Source: Gibbula magus (lineage: Eukaryota; Mollusca; Gastropoda; Trochida; Trochidae). Taken from it: DNA of 64,000 nucleotides. How positions within the stretch are numbered: the first letter of the stretch is position 1; every line of letters begins with the position of its first letter. Shown in pieces: positions 48,801-61,842 of this stretch. The notes beneath the pieces were generated by a model. The model did no database searches. It saw nothing but the letters and a program-made list of their open reading frames with translations, and was not told the origin of the DNA. A program made the position numbers and the translations under genes. The DNA lies in contig OW388304.1 of assembly GCA_936450465.1 (NCBI GenBank), positions 12,246,708-12,310,707 of the forward strand, written 5' to 3'.

Positions 48801-49678
48801 TGTGGTGTGTCAAATGCCATGACCACGACATGACTACCAAGTCACGTTGTAACATAAAATGACCAACATTATATTTCTTTTATACTTTGTTGTTGCAGTG
48901 ACCACTAAACCACTAATAGTTTTCCCTGCACTTAATGTCATGAAAATAACACTGTTTAAGCAGCGAGCATCTTTAAAAACGAGTAAAAGAGTCAACACAG
49001 TGTTGTTAATTCTGTACAAATCATAATTTGTGAACACGCCTTAAATGGCATAAATATAAAGAGAGCTTAGAATGTGTCTAAAAAGCAAACAATCACGTTT
49101 GCCTTCACCTTTTCACTTCTGCCTTTTATGTTAGTTGAACATTCCTGTATATTATTTGACATATTATATTAATGAAACTGTTATTTGTGTGTTTAAAAAA
49201 CTATTCCCTCTCACCAAACTTGCTTTTTACTCATTTATTTCACAAACAATCTAAACCTTTATTCCCGTAATCCCCTCAAGCTCAATCACGTTCATTTCTA
49301 CTCCATACTTACTCACTCGTTGGGGTGAGTTCATTACGTCAGACAGGTAAGTGCTTGTATTGTTTTAACTAATTGTAGGGGTTATGAAGTGTAGGTGTTA
49401 TTGGCTGTAGGGATAATGGGCTATAATCTCAGCCACAGGCCCTTTAATGATTAGCTTACATACACACTTACAATTAATACATATTCGATACCTCGCTACT
49501 TAGGTGCAAAGAATATCGATTTCATTCAATTACCTTGTATTTTGTTACCTAGAAATTTAAAAGGATATGTACTTTTAACAAAACATGTACCTTAAATTAC
49601 AAATATCATCCTGCAGACTGTCATGATTGTACATTGGATATTGATTACTCTTTTATTTTCCTTTAGAATTTAACTTTT

Positions 49679-50100
49679 TAGCTCATCAGGCATGAAAGGC
49701 CCGATGGGCCCGATGGGCTTTTGGCATGGGTTGGCGTCAGGCGTGCGTACGTCCTTCCGTCCTTCCTTCCTTCCCTCCGTCCATCGGTCCGTAAACGTCT
49801 CGCCTTTTCGACTTCTTCTCCAGAACCACTGGTTCTAGGGAGCTGATATTTTATTTGAAGACTCCTTGGCCAATGGGATTCTGAATTGTATATTTCGTCA
49901 CTATGTGACCCTAAATGTGGGTAACGGGGATCATAACCTAAAAACCTTCTTTTATCTTCTTCTCCAGTACTAAAAGCTCTAGCAAGCTGAAATTTTGACT
50001 CATTGGTCAAAGGAGATACTCAATTGTTGTTTGGTAATGTATTATTAAAGTTATATATTCAACCTAAGATAATAAATCAATGAAGTCCCGATGAGCTACA
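49679..50100 (+). mobile_element. Dispersed element with TAGCTCATC ends and (GTCC)n stretch
   Basis: Starts TAGCTCATCAGGCATG and ends GATGAGCTA (9-bp inverted ends). Internal CCCGATGGGC palindromes, TCCTTCCGTCCTTCC run (49752-49780) and two TCTTCTTCTCCAG motifs (49810, 49957). A related CCTGATGAGCTA end remnant is at 54196-54208. No counterpart is visible in the paralogous segment at 60.0-60.8 kb. The minus-strand frame over it is not a gene. Confidence 0.6.
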
Positions 50101-50838
50101 GAGCTCATGGCTCTATTTTTCTCTCCATTAAGACATATTTGAGATATATGGCTGATTTATTGCAGAAACATTTCCTCAGATTAAGATTAAGTTGTTGTAT
50201 ACATCGTAGTTTGTACTTGTTGTATGCGTTGTAGACACAACTCCTGCTGACGTCTAATCATTGTAAATTAGACGCATTACACTCGCTTGGAATATCCTCG
50301 TGTGTTGTATCGCAATACTAATAAACTATAAAATGAAATAATCTGGAAGAATCATAACATGACCACACTAAGATACTGCTTAATACTTGGATAGCAATGA
50401 TCCAATAAAACATCGGTGCTTTGTGTGTTTGTTTTCAAATTTTATTGACACGATAGTAACGAAGAGTATAAAGGGTAAACCATTAAACACGATCCAAATC
50501 ATCTGGAATGTATGCCTTTCATAAAAAAAATAGAAGACTAAAAAAAATGCTCAACGCATCCAAGTACCTCCATGCATTATGTATTTCTTCATGGTAGGCT
50601 TACATTGCTTGTTATTAAAGCAAACGGATGATTGTCAATGTGGATATACTTCGTCTGCGCAAATTTGTGGTTTGGTTTAGTTATAAATCGAAAGACTCCA
50701 AACAGTTATTAACATGAACACCATGAACTACTAATTAAGTTTCAAGCGGTTTGGTTCACTGTAATAGTTTAATCACTGTAACGTTATTTTCTTTATATGT
50801 TAGTCTTTTTGTGTCTATAAATGTCCAGTCTGTCTCCC

Positions 50839-50860
50839 TCTGTCTGTCTGTCTGTCTGAC
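50839..50860. repeat. (TCTG)n microsatellite
   Basis: Five to six TCTG units following CCAGTCTGTCTCCC. The paralogous position near 61440 has only short TCTG traces. Confidence 0.85.
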
Positions 50861-51280
50861 TGTAATTCCTGACAGCATCCCTATAACTTGAAGGAGTTCA
50901 AAGCTGTAACAATGCATACTCAAGTATCAAATTATGGAGTTGTCCGTTTGCTGTTACACATGTATGTGGAATGATAGTTTTTCTTGAGCTGGTGTAAAGC
51001 TTTCAAGCTCTTTATGTTTTAATCTCAGTGGTGAGCTGATCTTGGCAATATTTCTTCCATTCGTAGGTATATTAAAATATACGTTTTTTCACAACCTTAC
51101 AGACATTCAGGTGCCAATATTTTATATTGAATGGTATATTACTTGATATGGAATGAAATGCAGGCAATATGGATATGTGCCATTTTGTTAATGAATCATG
51201 TATGGTTGTTTTCAGATTCGTAAATAATTACTGAAATGTTATCAAGGAAATTAAGTTATTTGAAGAAAATTTATGGATAA

Positions 51281-52129
51281 ACTGTTTTCCTGTCATGCTT
51301 GCAAGGTAATAGGAAGTAGAAGATTGATTTATTGTTATAACTATTACTGTACACATGTAATACTATTGAGTCAGTATTTGGGTAGAAGCACAAGTACCTC
51401 CTGACATAGATGGGTTGACGAGGGAACGAGGCATAGATGGGTTGGCTGATAATTAATGCTCTATTAAGTGCAGATAGTATTCAGACGATCCATCGATTAT
51501 TTGACATATCACATTACTGTTACTGGCAAGATCTTGATTTGCCAAACCAAGCATTAACAGGGGATCATTGATAAATTGGTCTATCATACTGATGAAGGTA
51601 CCACGTCATACGTATCCCCTTTTATTGATTTATCATGGCTTAATGGTTAATCATATTTATTAGTTAATTATTCCTGTACGGTTTGTTTCGTCAAAAACAC
51701 ATACATGTTTTACAGTTTATACTCATATTCACTTCCCATCACGCTAGTAGTTCAAATTAGTTGTTTGTCGTGAACTGATAATTGATTGCTGTTGTATATT
51801 TACTAAATTGAAAACACGTGTCATGGTAGAGTTGTACAAGTTTAAACTGTTCCTATTTGTCTATACTGAGCTTCTTTTCGATTTTATTTTGTTCTTTTAT
51901 ATTTGGCTTTAAGAATGTTCTGTATCAGAAATTGAATACATACATTTTCAATATTTTCAATGTAGTTAAACTGTATAAATTTCACTCTTGTCTTTCACCC
52001 TGTCATTGGTGCTACTGTAAATAACATATATGCTTTCGAAAGTAAAAAATAATAGATGCAAAAACAACTTTGATAGAATTTATATTAACTTAGATATGGA
52101 ATATAGATGATCTAGGCAGCATCCGTTAT
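51281..52129. other. Non-coding DNA
   Basis: A short direct repeat (CATAGATGGGTTG at 51405 and 51432) was the only structure noted. Confidence 0.5.
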
Positions 52130-53040
52130 ATGACTATGTGTGTGTAGGCAGTAAGACACGTCGAAAGTCGATATTTTACCCTGGAGCTGATGCAGGGTCC
52201 GTTGAAGTTGTCATGATTTATGTATTGGGAATTGATTACTCTTCTAGTCTTTCCTTAGATTATGTGAGCTTTCCCTTCATAAACATCCATGTGAGATTAT
52301 TCTTAGCATGACTAGCAATTTATTATTTTCCCCTAAGATATTTTAAACCGAAATAATTGTTTGAATTATAACTTTGGGTGAATGTACGGCGCCAAGGTTA
52401 TACAATATGAAATATTACTTCTGTAACATTTTATTAACTAAGTATTAACTTGCTTAATTTCTAATCAGTTATATTTTCATGAAGCAGTGATATATTGATA
52501 TCGTCAAAAGTATCGCAACATGCTTTTGAAACTTAGTAAGTAGGGTGAAAGCAAAACAATCCTCCAATTCAGAACCTTAAACTTTAGAAATTGAACAATG
52601 CATTGCATGGTGAGTTGCAACCGATCCCAAAAGAGAGAATATTACATCATGCGATGTTATTAATTTTAAAAAATCAGTATTGGCCCATTTACAGGTCCTA
52701 GGTCCGCTGCATTGGAACAAGTCCAGGGCCAATACAACTGACCCAGGACCTAGCTTTAACCCGGCCCAGACATACTTAATAAATGACAGTTTTATTAATT
52801 AACTTCATTTCATCATATTTGCACAATATTAAACATCTCATTTACATTTAAATAATAATTATTAACAAGTTTGGTGAACAGATAGCACGGGTCGCAGTTG
52901 TGAAGTGACAACTTCAGTTTCCACCAAATGTGCGACTGTGCATGCGCAGACTCATGTTGGCCTAGTTGTCTCGTATTGGCCCTGTTTATCCTTTATTGTC
53001 CCAATTTCCCAGTATTGTCCCAGTTGTCGAAGTATATGGT
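52130..53040 (+). mobile_element. Diverged relative of the long-TIR element
   Basis: 52133-52290 (TACCCTGGAGCTGATG, CATGATTTATGTATTGGG) matches 43890-44060. Further right, AGTATTGGCCC (52678), GCATGCGCAG and GTATTGTCCCAG motifs match the AGTATTGGCC-rich right part of 42775-44347. The terminal inverted repeats are not recognisable. The shared block has a one-base length difference between copies, so it does not look like selected coding sequence. Confidence 0.5.
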
Positions 53041-53195
53041 TTAGGCGGTAAATGCTGTATAAGTACCATTGATAGTTAATGGAGTGAAAGCAAAACGACC
53101 CTCCAATTCAGAACCTTAAACTTTAGAAATTGAACAACGCATTGCATGGTGAGTGGCAGCCGATCCCAAAAGAGAGAATATAATGTCATGCGATG
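52545..53195 (+). repeat. 112-bp direct repeats flanking about 430 bp
   Basis: 52545-52656 and 53084-53195 are near-identical (GTGAAAGCAAAAC..., CTCCAATTCAGAACC, CCCAAAAGAGAGAATAT, TCATGCGATG), about ten differences by eye. The segment between holds the GGCCC/TTGGCC-rich part of the element above. Could be a local duplication or a very short LTR-like pair; no TG...CA borders support an LTR. Confidence 0.75.
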
Positions 53196-53204
53196 ACGTG
53201 TAAA

Positions 53205-53945
53205 AAGTGGTTTCAAGATGCGAGGTGAATACACTAGATAATCAGTCAGTGTGGGTCTTACTGCTGTCTTTAATGTAATCAGTGTAATGTGAACTGGCTT
53301 GTTTGTATATCGTAGTGCCCTCGGCAGCCATGGTTATTTCCCCTATTATATAAGCTGATTTTAGTAACTTTAATCTGCTATAAAATGTACCATTACACCT
53401 TCATCTAGTGTTCAAATTCGGTCTAATGTTGTGGAGTTTCTGACTGAAGGCTCACATGACATCATATAAACACTTTGATATACTTTTCTACACACCATGT
53501 GTATCAGGTTGAAGATATATCCCTTTTACTTACTGATAAAAAGTGGTAGGTGCGATATTTTAACGAGTCGTATATTTAGATAATTGTCAGATCCTCTTCA
53601 GCTAGGTACATACCCCCCTTGGTTAAGTTTTAACGAAGAAAGACTCACCTGTGTTAGACTTATTGTAGGTTTAGATTCACATCAACATTCATTTTCTATT
53701 AATTGATATCTTTGAACATTATAAATTCAAACATGTAATAACACACATTTCCAATGCAAGACGAAAAGAGATATGCAATTTTTTTCTAGTTCTTTCCCAG
53801 CTTTTTTGTGTTAAGTGTGCTACAACTCTGAATACATGTTATGACTCTGATCTGTGCTTCAATCGTGTTATATGTTCTGAAATAAAACATTTCCTCAAAT
53901 ATCTCTTTTTTTTCATGAAGGCATATAGTAAATGTCTGGTGTTAT
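53205..53945. other. Non-coding DNA
   Basis: No feature recognised. Confidence 0.5.
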
Positions 53946-53949
53946 TTTT

Positions 53950-54075
53950 CAGTCAATCAGCTAAATGTCTAGGAAAATAAGTCATTTTGTCAAATGACTG
54001 ACCGTCAAAGTCATTTGGCAAAATGCCTGAAATATTTAGGCATTTGGCTAAATGACTGAATTGACATATTGACTG
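53950..54075. repeat. 126-bp compound foldback (AAATGACT/AGTCATTT)
   Basis: Outer ends CAGTCAAT (53950) and ATTGACTG (54075) are inverted. Inside, AGTCATTTTGTCAAATGACT (53980-53999) is a near-perfect hairpin and 54009-54057 is a second, larger one with AGGCATTT-type arms. TGTTAT-like sequence lies on both sides. Looks like a small foldback MITE. Confidence 0.7.
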
Positions 54076-54092
54076 TTATATATATATATATA

Positions 54093-54659
54093 ATGTCATC
54101 CATTGTAGGGGCCACAGAATCGCCAGATCTAAACTTTATAATTGCAATATACTCACTAGTCTAGTCTAGATTTCACTGCTGTAGAGCCAATGATTTTTGT
54201 CAGGCCTGATGAGCTAAATAAGGAACCACTATATTCCAAAATATTACACACGAATGGGATATGATTTTCGACCGTCTATTCAACTAATGTGTATTGCGGG
54301 AATGAAATCTCTTAATCAGGAACCTGATTCATTTTGTCCATCAATTATTTAAGAGATAGTAAGGCACAGTTTGATAAAGGGTAAAGTACTCAACCTACTC
54401 CATAAGCATGGTTTATCTACCGCATGTCATGACGTAGACCCCATTCCTGGCGCCAATAAGTTCAAAATTGTGTGACAACATCTCTTCAATTGACATTCCT
54501 GGAAAAGCTGTAAAACACACACTTACTCAGCATACTTCATAAATGTGGTTAATTTACTTGCATGACGTAAAGTACACCACATTCATGACGTCAATGTGGA
54601 CCACATACCATTGCATGAAAGTATGTGAAGACACGTTTTCAAACATCATTTACCAGATT
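54093..54659. other. Non-coding DNA
   Basis: Contains an end remnant (CCTGATGAGCTA) of the 49679-50100 type element at about 54196. Otherwise nothing recognised. Confidence 0.45.
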
Positions 54660-55189
54660 GCATGCCCATGACATGACATGAATCGAGCAACACACGATCG
54701 TTAATCCCATCACTGTTTGTGTCAAATTGTATTAGATCGCATCAGGAAGTCAACATGCAATTGCCGATGAAATCTTTCATTGCACACACTCAATAGGATG
54801 TCCATTTGCCGCATAATTTGCATTAGATCTGTTTACATCACCAATGCAAACCCACTCGCAACTGCATTGATCCAACACAAGCCCTGGTTCCTGTTAACAT
54901 ATAATCATTGTAAATTACACATGTTTCACTTCCCTGACATATTGGGAAGTATATTGGCACGAAACTAAACACACGATCAAATTAAGGGAATCTTGATGGT
55001 TCACAAAACGGGCACTCATAAATACTTATGATTAATTGTATAAAGCTATAAACCATCTTTCTAATATTATGTATTGTCTATCTTTATTGAAATGCTATTA
55101 AGGGCATTTTGGAGGGCAACATGGCGATAGAATCATCACATTTATGCGACTATGATAACACAATACAATGTACATACTATTTGACATTT

Positions 55190-55945
55190 GTCACGATCCC
55201 CTGCGTATCATGTTGAAATTGTTAATGTTGAAATACTTTTTTAAACTATTTGTTTTACCATGCATTAACTTGATGGCGTCAATGTGTCAAACAATACAAG
55301 AACAGGAACAGAAGGACTGTGAAATTCATAATTTGCATCAATAAACTGCCAACAGTATGATATGCATGCTATAATGGATGTGTGTCTGTTTGATGGAGAT
55401 CAGGTACCGCGCTCACACTCTGGATCTAGGACCGGCCAGTTTACACGACTATCAATGTTGTATGTTAAACTCAGTGAATATAGGACAGTTAATACAAACA
55501 TACGCAAATATCAATGTATTGTATGTTGAACTCAGTGCTAACCTCACTCGTCTTCAACCAAACGGATCAGGCAGTAAATTTAAAGAAAGCAGTATATGTG
55601 AATGTTGCTGATCATATGTGAAAATCAATTAATCACGTTGGGTTACAGAACTTCAAACTTGACATGCTATTATGGACGGCACAAGTCCTCATATTTAACA
55701 TTTTACACGATCCCCTGCATATCATGTGGAAATTGTGTAAGTTGAAATATTTGTTAACTATTTATTTTACGGATGTCAAACATAACAAGAATGTGAACAT
55801 AAGGAATGTAAATTCACGATATTAATAAAAAACTGTACACATTGCGATAGGCATGCAATAATGTGTGTACAAATCTGTTTGGTTTATATTGTAGATCAGG
55901 TGACACATTTACTCTCTGAATATAGGACTGGCCAGTTATCTGTAC
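55190..55945 (+). repeat. Local direct duplication of about 250 bp
   Basis: 55190-55450 and 55700-55945 align in order: CACGATCCCCTGC-TATCATG, AAATTGT-TAA-GTTGAAATA, AAACTATTTGTTTTAC or CTATTTATTTTAC, GATCAGGT, GGACCGGCCAGT or GGACTGGCCAGT. Moderately diverged. Confidence 0.65.
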
Positions 55946-56044
55946 ATCAAATTTTATGTTTGGGGTCACATGTGCCAAACGTTATAAACAGTGTTATTTA
56001 GTAAGAGGAATTGACTGTTGTCGAAAACTACCATTTTTATAATA

Positions 56045-56350
56045 GTTACTTAGTATAGTGACGATATAAAGGTAAAAGTAGAGATTTATGATCGAAAACC
56101 GGACAATGTTCCGAGATTGGCGCGTATAAAAAATCAACTTTGGGAACTTATTAGAAATAGACAAAAAGACAAATTTTGGTAATATAAGTACTGTGCATGT
56201 AATGGGACGTGTGTTTTCGTTTTGCACATGTATAATGATGTTACTCGATTTTCATTGGAAACTAGTATTTAAGATATATTTGGTGATCAGGGATGAATAT
56301 GCAATTTGGGTAACATTAATGGAACTGAAATCAATACATATTGTATTTTA
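56045..56350 (+). repeat. Dispersed repeat shared with 17060-17350
   Basis: See 17060-17350: same block order and orientation, from GACGATATAAAGGTAAAAG to GTGATCAGGGATGAATATG. The minus-strand frame at 55994-56227 is repeat sequence. Confidence 0.65.
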
Positions 56351-56867
56351 GAAAGTATTAAAGCCAAATAAAAAACATTAAGATCATTTGCATACTCGGA
56401 GATGTTATTTGTACTCTGCAAAATTAACTGATTTTAAAGGGCCCCCCTTTATTACATGAATGTTTTCTCATGCATCGTCTATATCAAATCAATAGACTGT
56501 ATTCGCCGAACCAGGAATGACTTCACTCAAGACTTGGCAAACATTTTTTAGCACTTTAGTTCTTTGTGTCAGACAACATTTATACTGTACTTCTAAAGCA
56601 TGTGGATGAATGAAACTTTACCTTGACTATGATGTATTGCATCAAGATGACTCGGTTATAGTGATCAATCACATGTTTATTCAACCATACCCTACTGATA
56701 ATAGCTAGGCGTTAGATAAATTATAAATGTCTCTTCACACATACTTGAAATATGCTCATTGAATAAAGACAAAACAATCTTCTTATTTGCTCAATGTAAA
56801 CCATTTTTATGAACACCTGGCAGTTTCATATTTATTGTTGCACAAGGTCAATACACATACATATGTA

Positions 56868-57560
56868 TTATACTCCTTTATAATTTAGCGATTATGTTTT
56901 ATACTACCTGGTATTTTAGTGATGCTGCATTATATTCCCTGGTAAATTAGTGATGCTGTATTATATTCCCTGGTATTTTAGTGATGCTGTTTTATACTCC
57001 CTGGTATTTGAGTGATGATGTATTATACTCCATGATATTTTAGACATGCTGTGTTATTCTCCATGATGATTTAGTGATAATTCATTATACTCCCTAGTAT
57101 TTTAGACATGCTGTGTTATACTCCATGATGATTTAGTGATGATGTTTTATACTCCCTGGCAATTTCGTGATGCTGTATTAGACTTCCTGGTAATTTAGTG
57201 ATTCTGTATTATACTTCATGGTAATTTAGTGATGCTGTATTAAACGTTCTGGTATGTTAGTGATACTGTATTATACTCCCTGGTAATTTAGTAATGCTGT
57301 ATCATACTTCCTGGTAATTTAGTGATGCTGTATTTTACGTCCTGGTAATTTAGGGATGATGTTTTATACTCCCTGGTAATTTAGTAATGCTGTATCATAC
57401 TTCCTGGTAATTTAGTTATGCTGTATTATACTTCCTGGTAATTTAGTGATGCTGTATTATACTTCCTGGTAATTTAGTGATGCTATATTATACTTCCTGA
57501 TATTTTAGTGATGCTGTATTATACACTCTAATTCTTTGATGATTCTGTTTTTACTCCCTG
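56868..57560 (+). repeat. 31-bp minisatellite, about 22 copies
   Basis: Unit close to GATGCTGTATTATACTTCCT followed by GGTAATTTAGT. Copies differ by scattered substitutions (CCTGG/CATGG, TATTTTAG/TAATTTAG). The paralogous place in copy 1 holds only about three units, now split by the LINE. Confidence 0.92.
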
Positions 57561-58781
57561 GTACTGTAGTGATGATATTATATAATACCTGATACTTTAA
57601 TGAAATCGTAGTGATGCTGTATTATAATTAGTTGCTTTTAACTGAAATTATAGTAATGCTGTATTATAATCCATGTGTTTTCATTGAAATTATAGTGAAG
57701 CTGTATTGTAATCCTTTGTTTTCATTGAAATCATAGTGATTCTGTTTTATCATCTTCAATACAGTATTGAAATCATAGTGATGCAAACAATAACTAATAA
57801 AACATGCAACATACTGCCCTAATTTTGTCATTGTTATTAGTTTCGACTGCCTGGCTTGTGGTAAATCGTAACCTTTAAATCAATGAGTTTAATAACAGAT
57901 TTGAATGTAGTGGATTTGTGAAAAATAGCGTTGTTGTATGCCGGACGATACTGATAGCTTATCCCACCAACCTGAATGATTACATCAGATCGGATTAGGA
58001 GGCAACCTTGCAATTTTCAATGATAACTTCAAGTGTGCACAATTAACGTGATGTTCATTTGCTGGATAATTTTCATTAGCTTTGTTCACAGCAGCGTCCC
58101 AAACTCACTCATAAGGATCCAACAAAACTCTTGGTTTCCTGTTAATGTCTGATCACTGTAAATAACACGCATGTCACTCACCTGGAATATCCGGGCTTTT
58201 GTTACATAACACAATATTAACATGACTGTTAGTTGAAAGGAATATAGATGGATCAATACAATACTGCAATTGACTTGAATACCAATGATCCATATATGAA
58301 CCATCGTTGTATTGGTTCTTCGTTTTCATACTTCACTGACATACTGATAATGTTTGTAATAAATGGTATCACAATCGGTACGATCACTCAATTTTACCAT
58401 GTGGCAATAGAGGTCAAACTACAACAACTTCCTGATCCCCAAAAGACACGTTTATAAAACAATACAAACTCCCGATTACAGGGAACATGAACAATTAACA
58501 GTCTCCTATTGTATCCACATCATGTTAAGGGAATACAAACAGGGGTGAGTTTATTTGGCTCTGATCATTCACTGATATTCAGTTATTTTCGTATTGCATG
58601 GTCATGATAAGACCTTAAATAAATAGTGACGCATTCGAAATGACACAATGGAACAGTTTATATAATATTCGGTCTCTGTTACTTCAAATGCAAATATACC
58701 CAACTATGTGCAGTTTTCAGTAATCAGATGTACCAAGGTTTTTAAACACCAATAAAAGTGTTGTTTTTTGCACGAATTAAA

Positions 58782-59305
58782 AAAGGCGCTGTAGCACGTT
58801 TTTGCACAGTATGTTTTTCTCAAATTTGCAATTTAGTATTAAAGTTTATACAATATATTGATACGTTTATTGGTAAACCGTCTCAGTACATGACGCGATA
58901 AGCCATATCCATAGACATTGGATGCTTTTGAATAAAATGGTACGACGTATAAATTGACACTGGTGTGGAACTCTTCATGGGAGGTAGATTTGTAGGTCTC
59001 ATGAGAATTTGAGAGTTTAAACAGCAAGATGGTTGACCAATCCATCATTGTATCATATTTGAAAGTGTTTAGATGTCGCTACATCAGTCAGATCACTTGA
59101 ACAACTTCGAGCAGTCACTTTAATGTGTACATATTAAAATGGTAGCTCGATGGGAAATGGAATCGCATGACTTAACAGAACCATGTACGTTCGTTTTAAA
59201 ACTCTTTTTATTGATGGGGGAGTATTATTTAGCCATTGGCAACACACATTTATATTTTTGTAAGAGCACCTTATTTCAGTAAGACACACGTGCTACAGCA
59301 CCTTT
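58782..59305 (+). mobile_element. MITE, AAAGGNGCNGTAGCACGT family, copy 3 (full length, 524 bp)
   Basis: Ends AAAGGCGCTGTAGCACGT and ACGTGCTACAGCACCTTT are inverted with one mismatch over 18 bp, next to TTAA/TA. Segmental copy 1 preserves the empty site: 48240-48310 continues directly from the AACACCAATAAAAGTG side to the TTCATTA side. No transposase frame. Confidence 0.9.
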
Positions 59306-61842
59306 AATACTTCATTATGTCAATCAAAGTGTGATAATGTTAAGTGACATGAAGCACAAATACCAGGTTTATTTTCTGTTTACTTTTACTTTATTGAAAT
59401 TAAAGTGACTGAACTGATCAAAATTAACATTCTACACTTCAGTATTTGATCTACTGCATGAAGGGACATAGACCACATGCCCGTTGTCAATGAAGGTTTA
59501 TTTTCATTGAATAGAGCAGTGTGTGTGTGTCAGAACTTAAGTTTTCCGGTTCTGGTGCCCCAGGGATAACGGGCAACACATGATATCAAATCACATCACT
59601 CTTTGCGTCAGATTATATTAGATCGTATCAGAATTCTAATATGCACTCGGCAACGACGACCATTCAGTCCATACAGTCACTGGAATGTCCTATTGCTGGG
59701 TAATCGTTATTAGTTCTGTTTACCTCACTATCACAAGCCCACGTATAACCACATCGATTCATCACAACGATTGGTTACCCGTTGACATCAAATCCTGTAA
59801 CTTACACATATGCCACTAGTAATAAATATTGTGGTGTGTCAAATGTCATGACCACGACACGAATTTGAAACATAAAATGACCAACACTATATTTAATTTT
59901 AGATTAGGGTTACATTGTTGTACATTTCTCACCCGTTCGTCAACACCCATCCACCCGTGCTCCTAAGCCCCTTAAGCTAGAATGTACACATTATTTTTCC
60001 TTGTCAGTCTATTTATTTCTGTTTATTTCAGTTTCACAACAAATTTAATTATGTCAAAGCTCAAAGTCTTCGGGGGTCTTATGTTTAATTTTAACTGGAA
60101 AACCGGTTTTGTGTTTCTTTGTCCGCCTGAAGCAACTCGACTTCGGTATTTACATGTATACACAAGTTTATTTCATTTTAAAACAACCAGATTACTAATA
60201 TCATTATACTAAATTATAAAAACGTGTTAGGAAAGTGATAATGGGATCTTACTTATAACAACACGATCATTTTCAGATTACATTATTAATGACACATTAT
60301 CATTTTAATTGCTTTTTAAACAACGATCTTGGTCACTCAGACCCAAAAACTTATTACCCTATGATTGTTATCCAGTTACTCATAATCGAATTACCGTCAG
60401 CGATCTTTAAATTGTCGCAAAGCAACAGTGAATATGTTAATGAAGATAATTTAACGTAGTTCACAAATACCTCAAAAGGTTATCATTTCCTCCATATTTG
60501 ATTGCGATAGAAATAACGAGGTTGATTGAAAGCTCAAGTATACATCCAATACCCTCAAATATTCTCCATGATGTGACGTAGCTACATTGGTGAAGTCATT
60601 GAAATCATTATGCTATTAACTAATGACATATTTATCATTTCGTCATCTCATGAAAGCTAAAACTCGTAATTTGTCTCTTTAATTTTCTGACAGATTATAT
60701 AAGATCATATCAGGTATTATTGCAAATGCCAATGTAAATTTTTACACAATGGATGTCCATATGCAGGATATATTTAATATGCTTTGTTTTAACTACCGTC
60801 CAATGACTACTCTTGGTTTCTGTTAACGTCTTATCATTGTAAATTACATGCATGTCACTCGCGTGGTATATTCGGTCGCGTTATATGACACAATACTAAC
60901 ATGACTATAAAATGAAAGAATCTGGATGATTCATAAAATGAACGCACTAAGATACTGCAGCTGCTTATACCTTGTACAACAATGATCCCATAAACCATCG
61001 GTGCATGGTTTATTTGTTTTCCAACTTTATTGACACGATAGTAACGAACATTATAAAGAGTAAACCATTAGACACGATCCACATCTTTGGTTGATCATGT
61101 GGAATGTATGTCCTCCATAAACAAATAAAGGCCAAACACAAATCTTCAGTGGCATCGCAGTGGCTCCATGTATTACGTATGTCTTCCTGGTCGGCTTACA
61201 TTGTTTGTTATTAAGGAAAACTGATGAATATCAATGTGGATATACTTCGTCTGCTTTTTATGTGATATGAGAGGGCAAATTAGTGCTATGGTTTAGTTAT
61301 ATCTCGGCAGACTCCAAAAATGTTTTGACATGAAAACCATGAACTACAAATAACATGCAGTTTGGTTCACTGCAATATTATAATTAATAGTACTGTAACG
61401 TTCTTTGCTTTATACGTTAATCTTATATTTGTCTGTAAGTGTCCAATATGTCACCCGCTGTACATGTATGTGTACATGTACAGTGAGCTGATGCGGGCCA
61501 TATTTCTGCCATTCGTAGGTATGCATCACTTTAAGTAGGTATAGATATCACCCCAAGATGTGAAGTTGTGCTTTTTCGGTAAATTAAAACTTAAGTGTTT
61601 TCACAACTTTACAGAAATTCAGGTGTCAATATTTAATATTAAATTGTATACATGTATTAATTGATATTGAATGAAGTGCACATGTAAGTAATATGACTCA
61701 CAGCAAAAATGACTGAGAATCCTGAAATCTGGATACCAACTGTAAACTGGGTAATAGTGATATCCACTTGGTATCCATCCGCTGAAACTAGGCATACTAG
61801 TTTCCAACAAGAATCCATTTTGGACTCTATAACATTTAGTAT

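Larger units (their letters stand above)
45900..51280 (+). repeat. Segmental duplication, copy 1
   Basis: Aligns in the same order and orientation with 56740-61690. Strong anchors: 47565-47600 with 57840-57880, 48435-48830 with 59460-59860 (the best block, nearly 90% by eye), 50220-50820 with 60830-61440, 51030-51170 with 61480-61680. Differences specific to this copy are the LINE 46130-47340, the SINE 47900-48048 and the element at 49679-50100. No gene recognised inside either copy. Confidence 0.85.
56740..61690 (+). repeat. Segmental duplication, copy 2
   Basis: Partner of 45900-51280. Private features are the expanded 31-bp minisatellite (56868-57560) and the MITE at 58782-59305. It lacks the LINE, and no counterpart of the SINE or TAGCTCATC element of copy 1 is visible at the corresponding places. 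Confidence 0.85.

Noticed and set aside
49678..50010. 110-codon minus-strand protein
   Set aside because: Lies inside the TAGCTCATC-ended dispersed element; the Arg/Asp/Gly-rich part is the translated (GTCC)n stretch.
52545..53195. LTR retrotransposon
   Set aside because: Direct repeats lack TG...CA ends, there is no primer-binding site or polypurine tract, and the interior is only about 430 bp.
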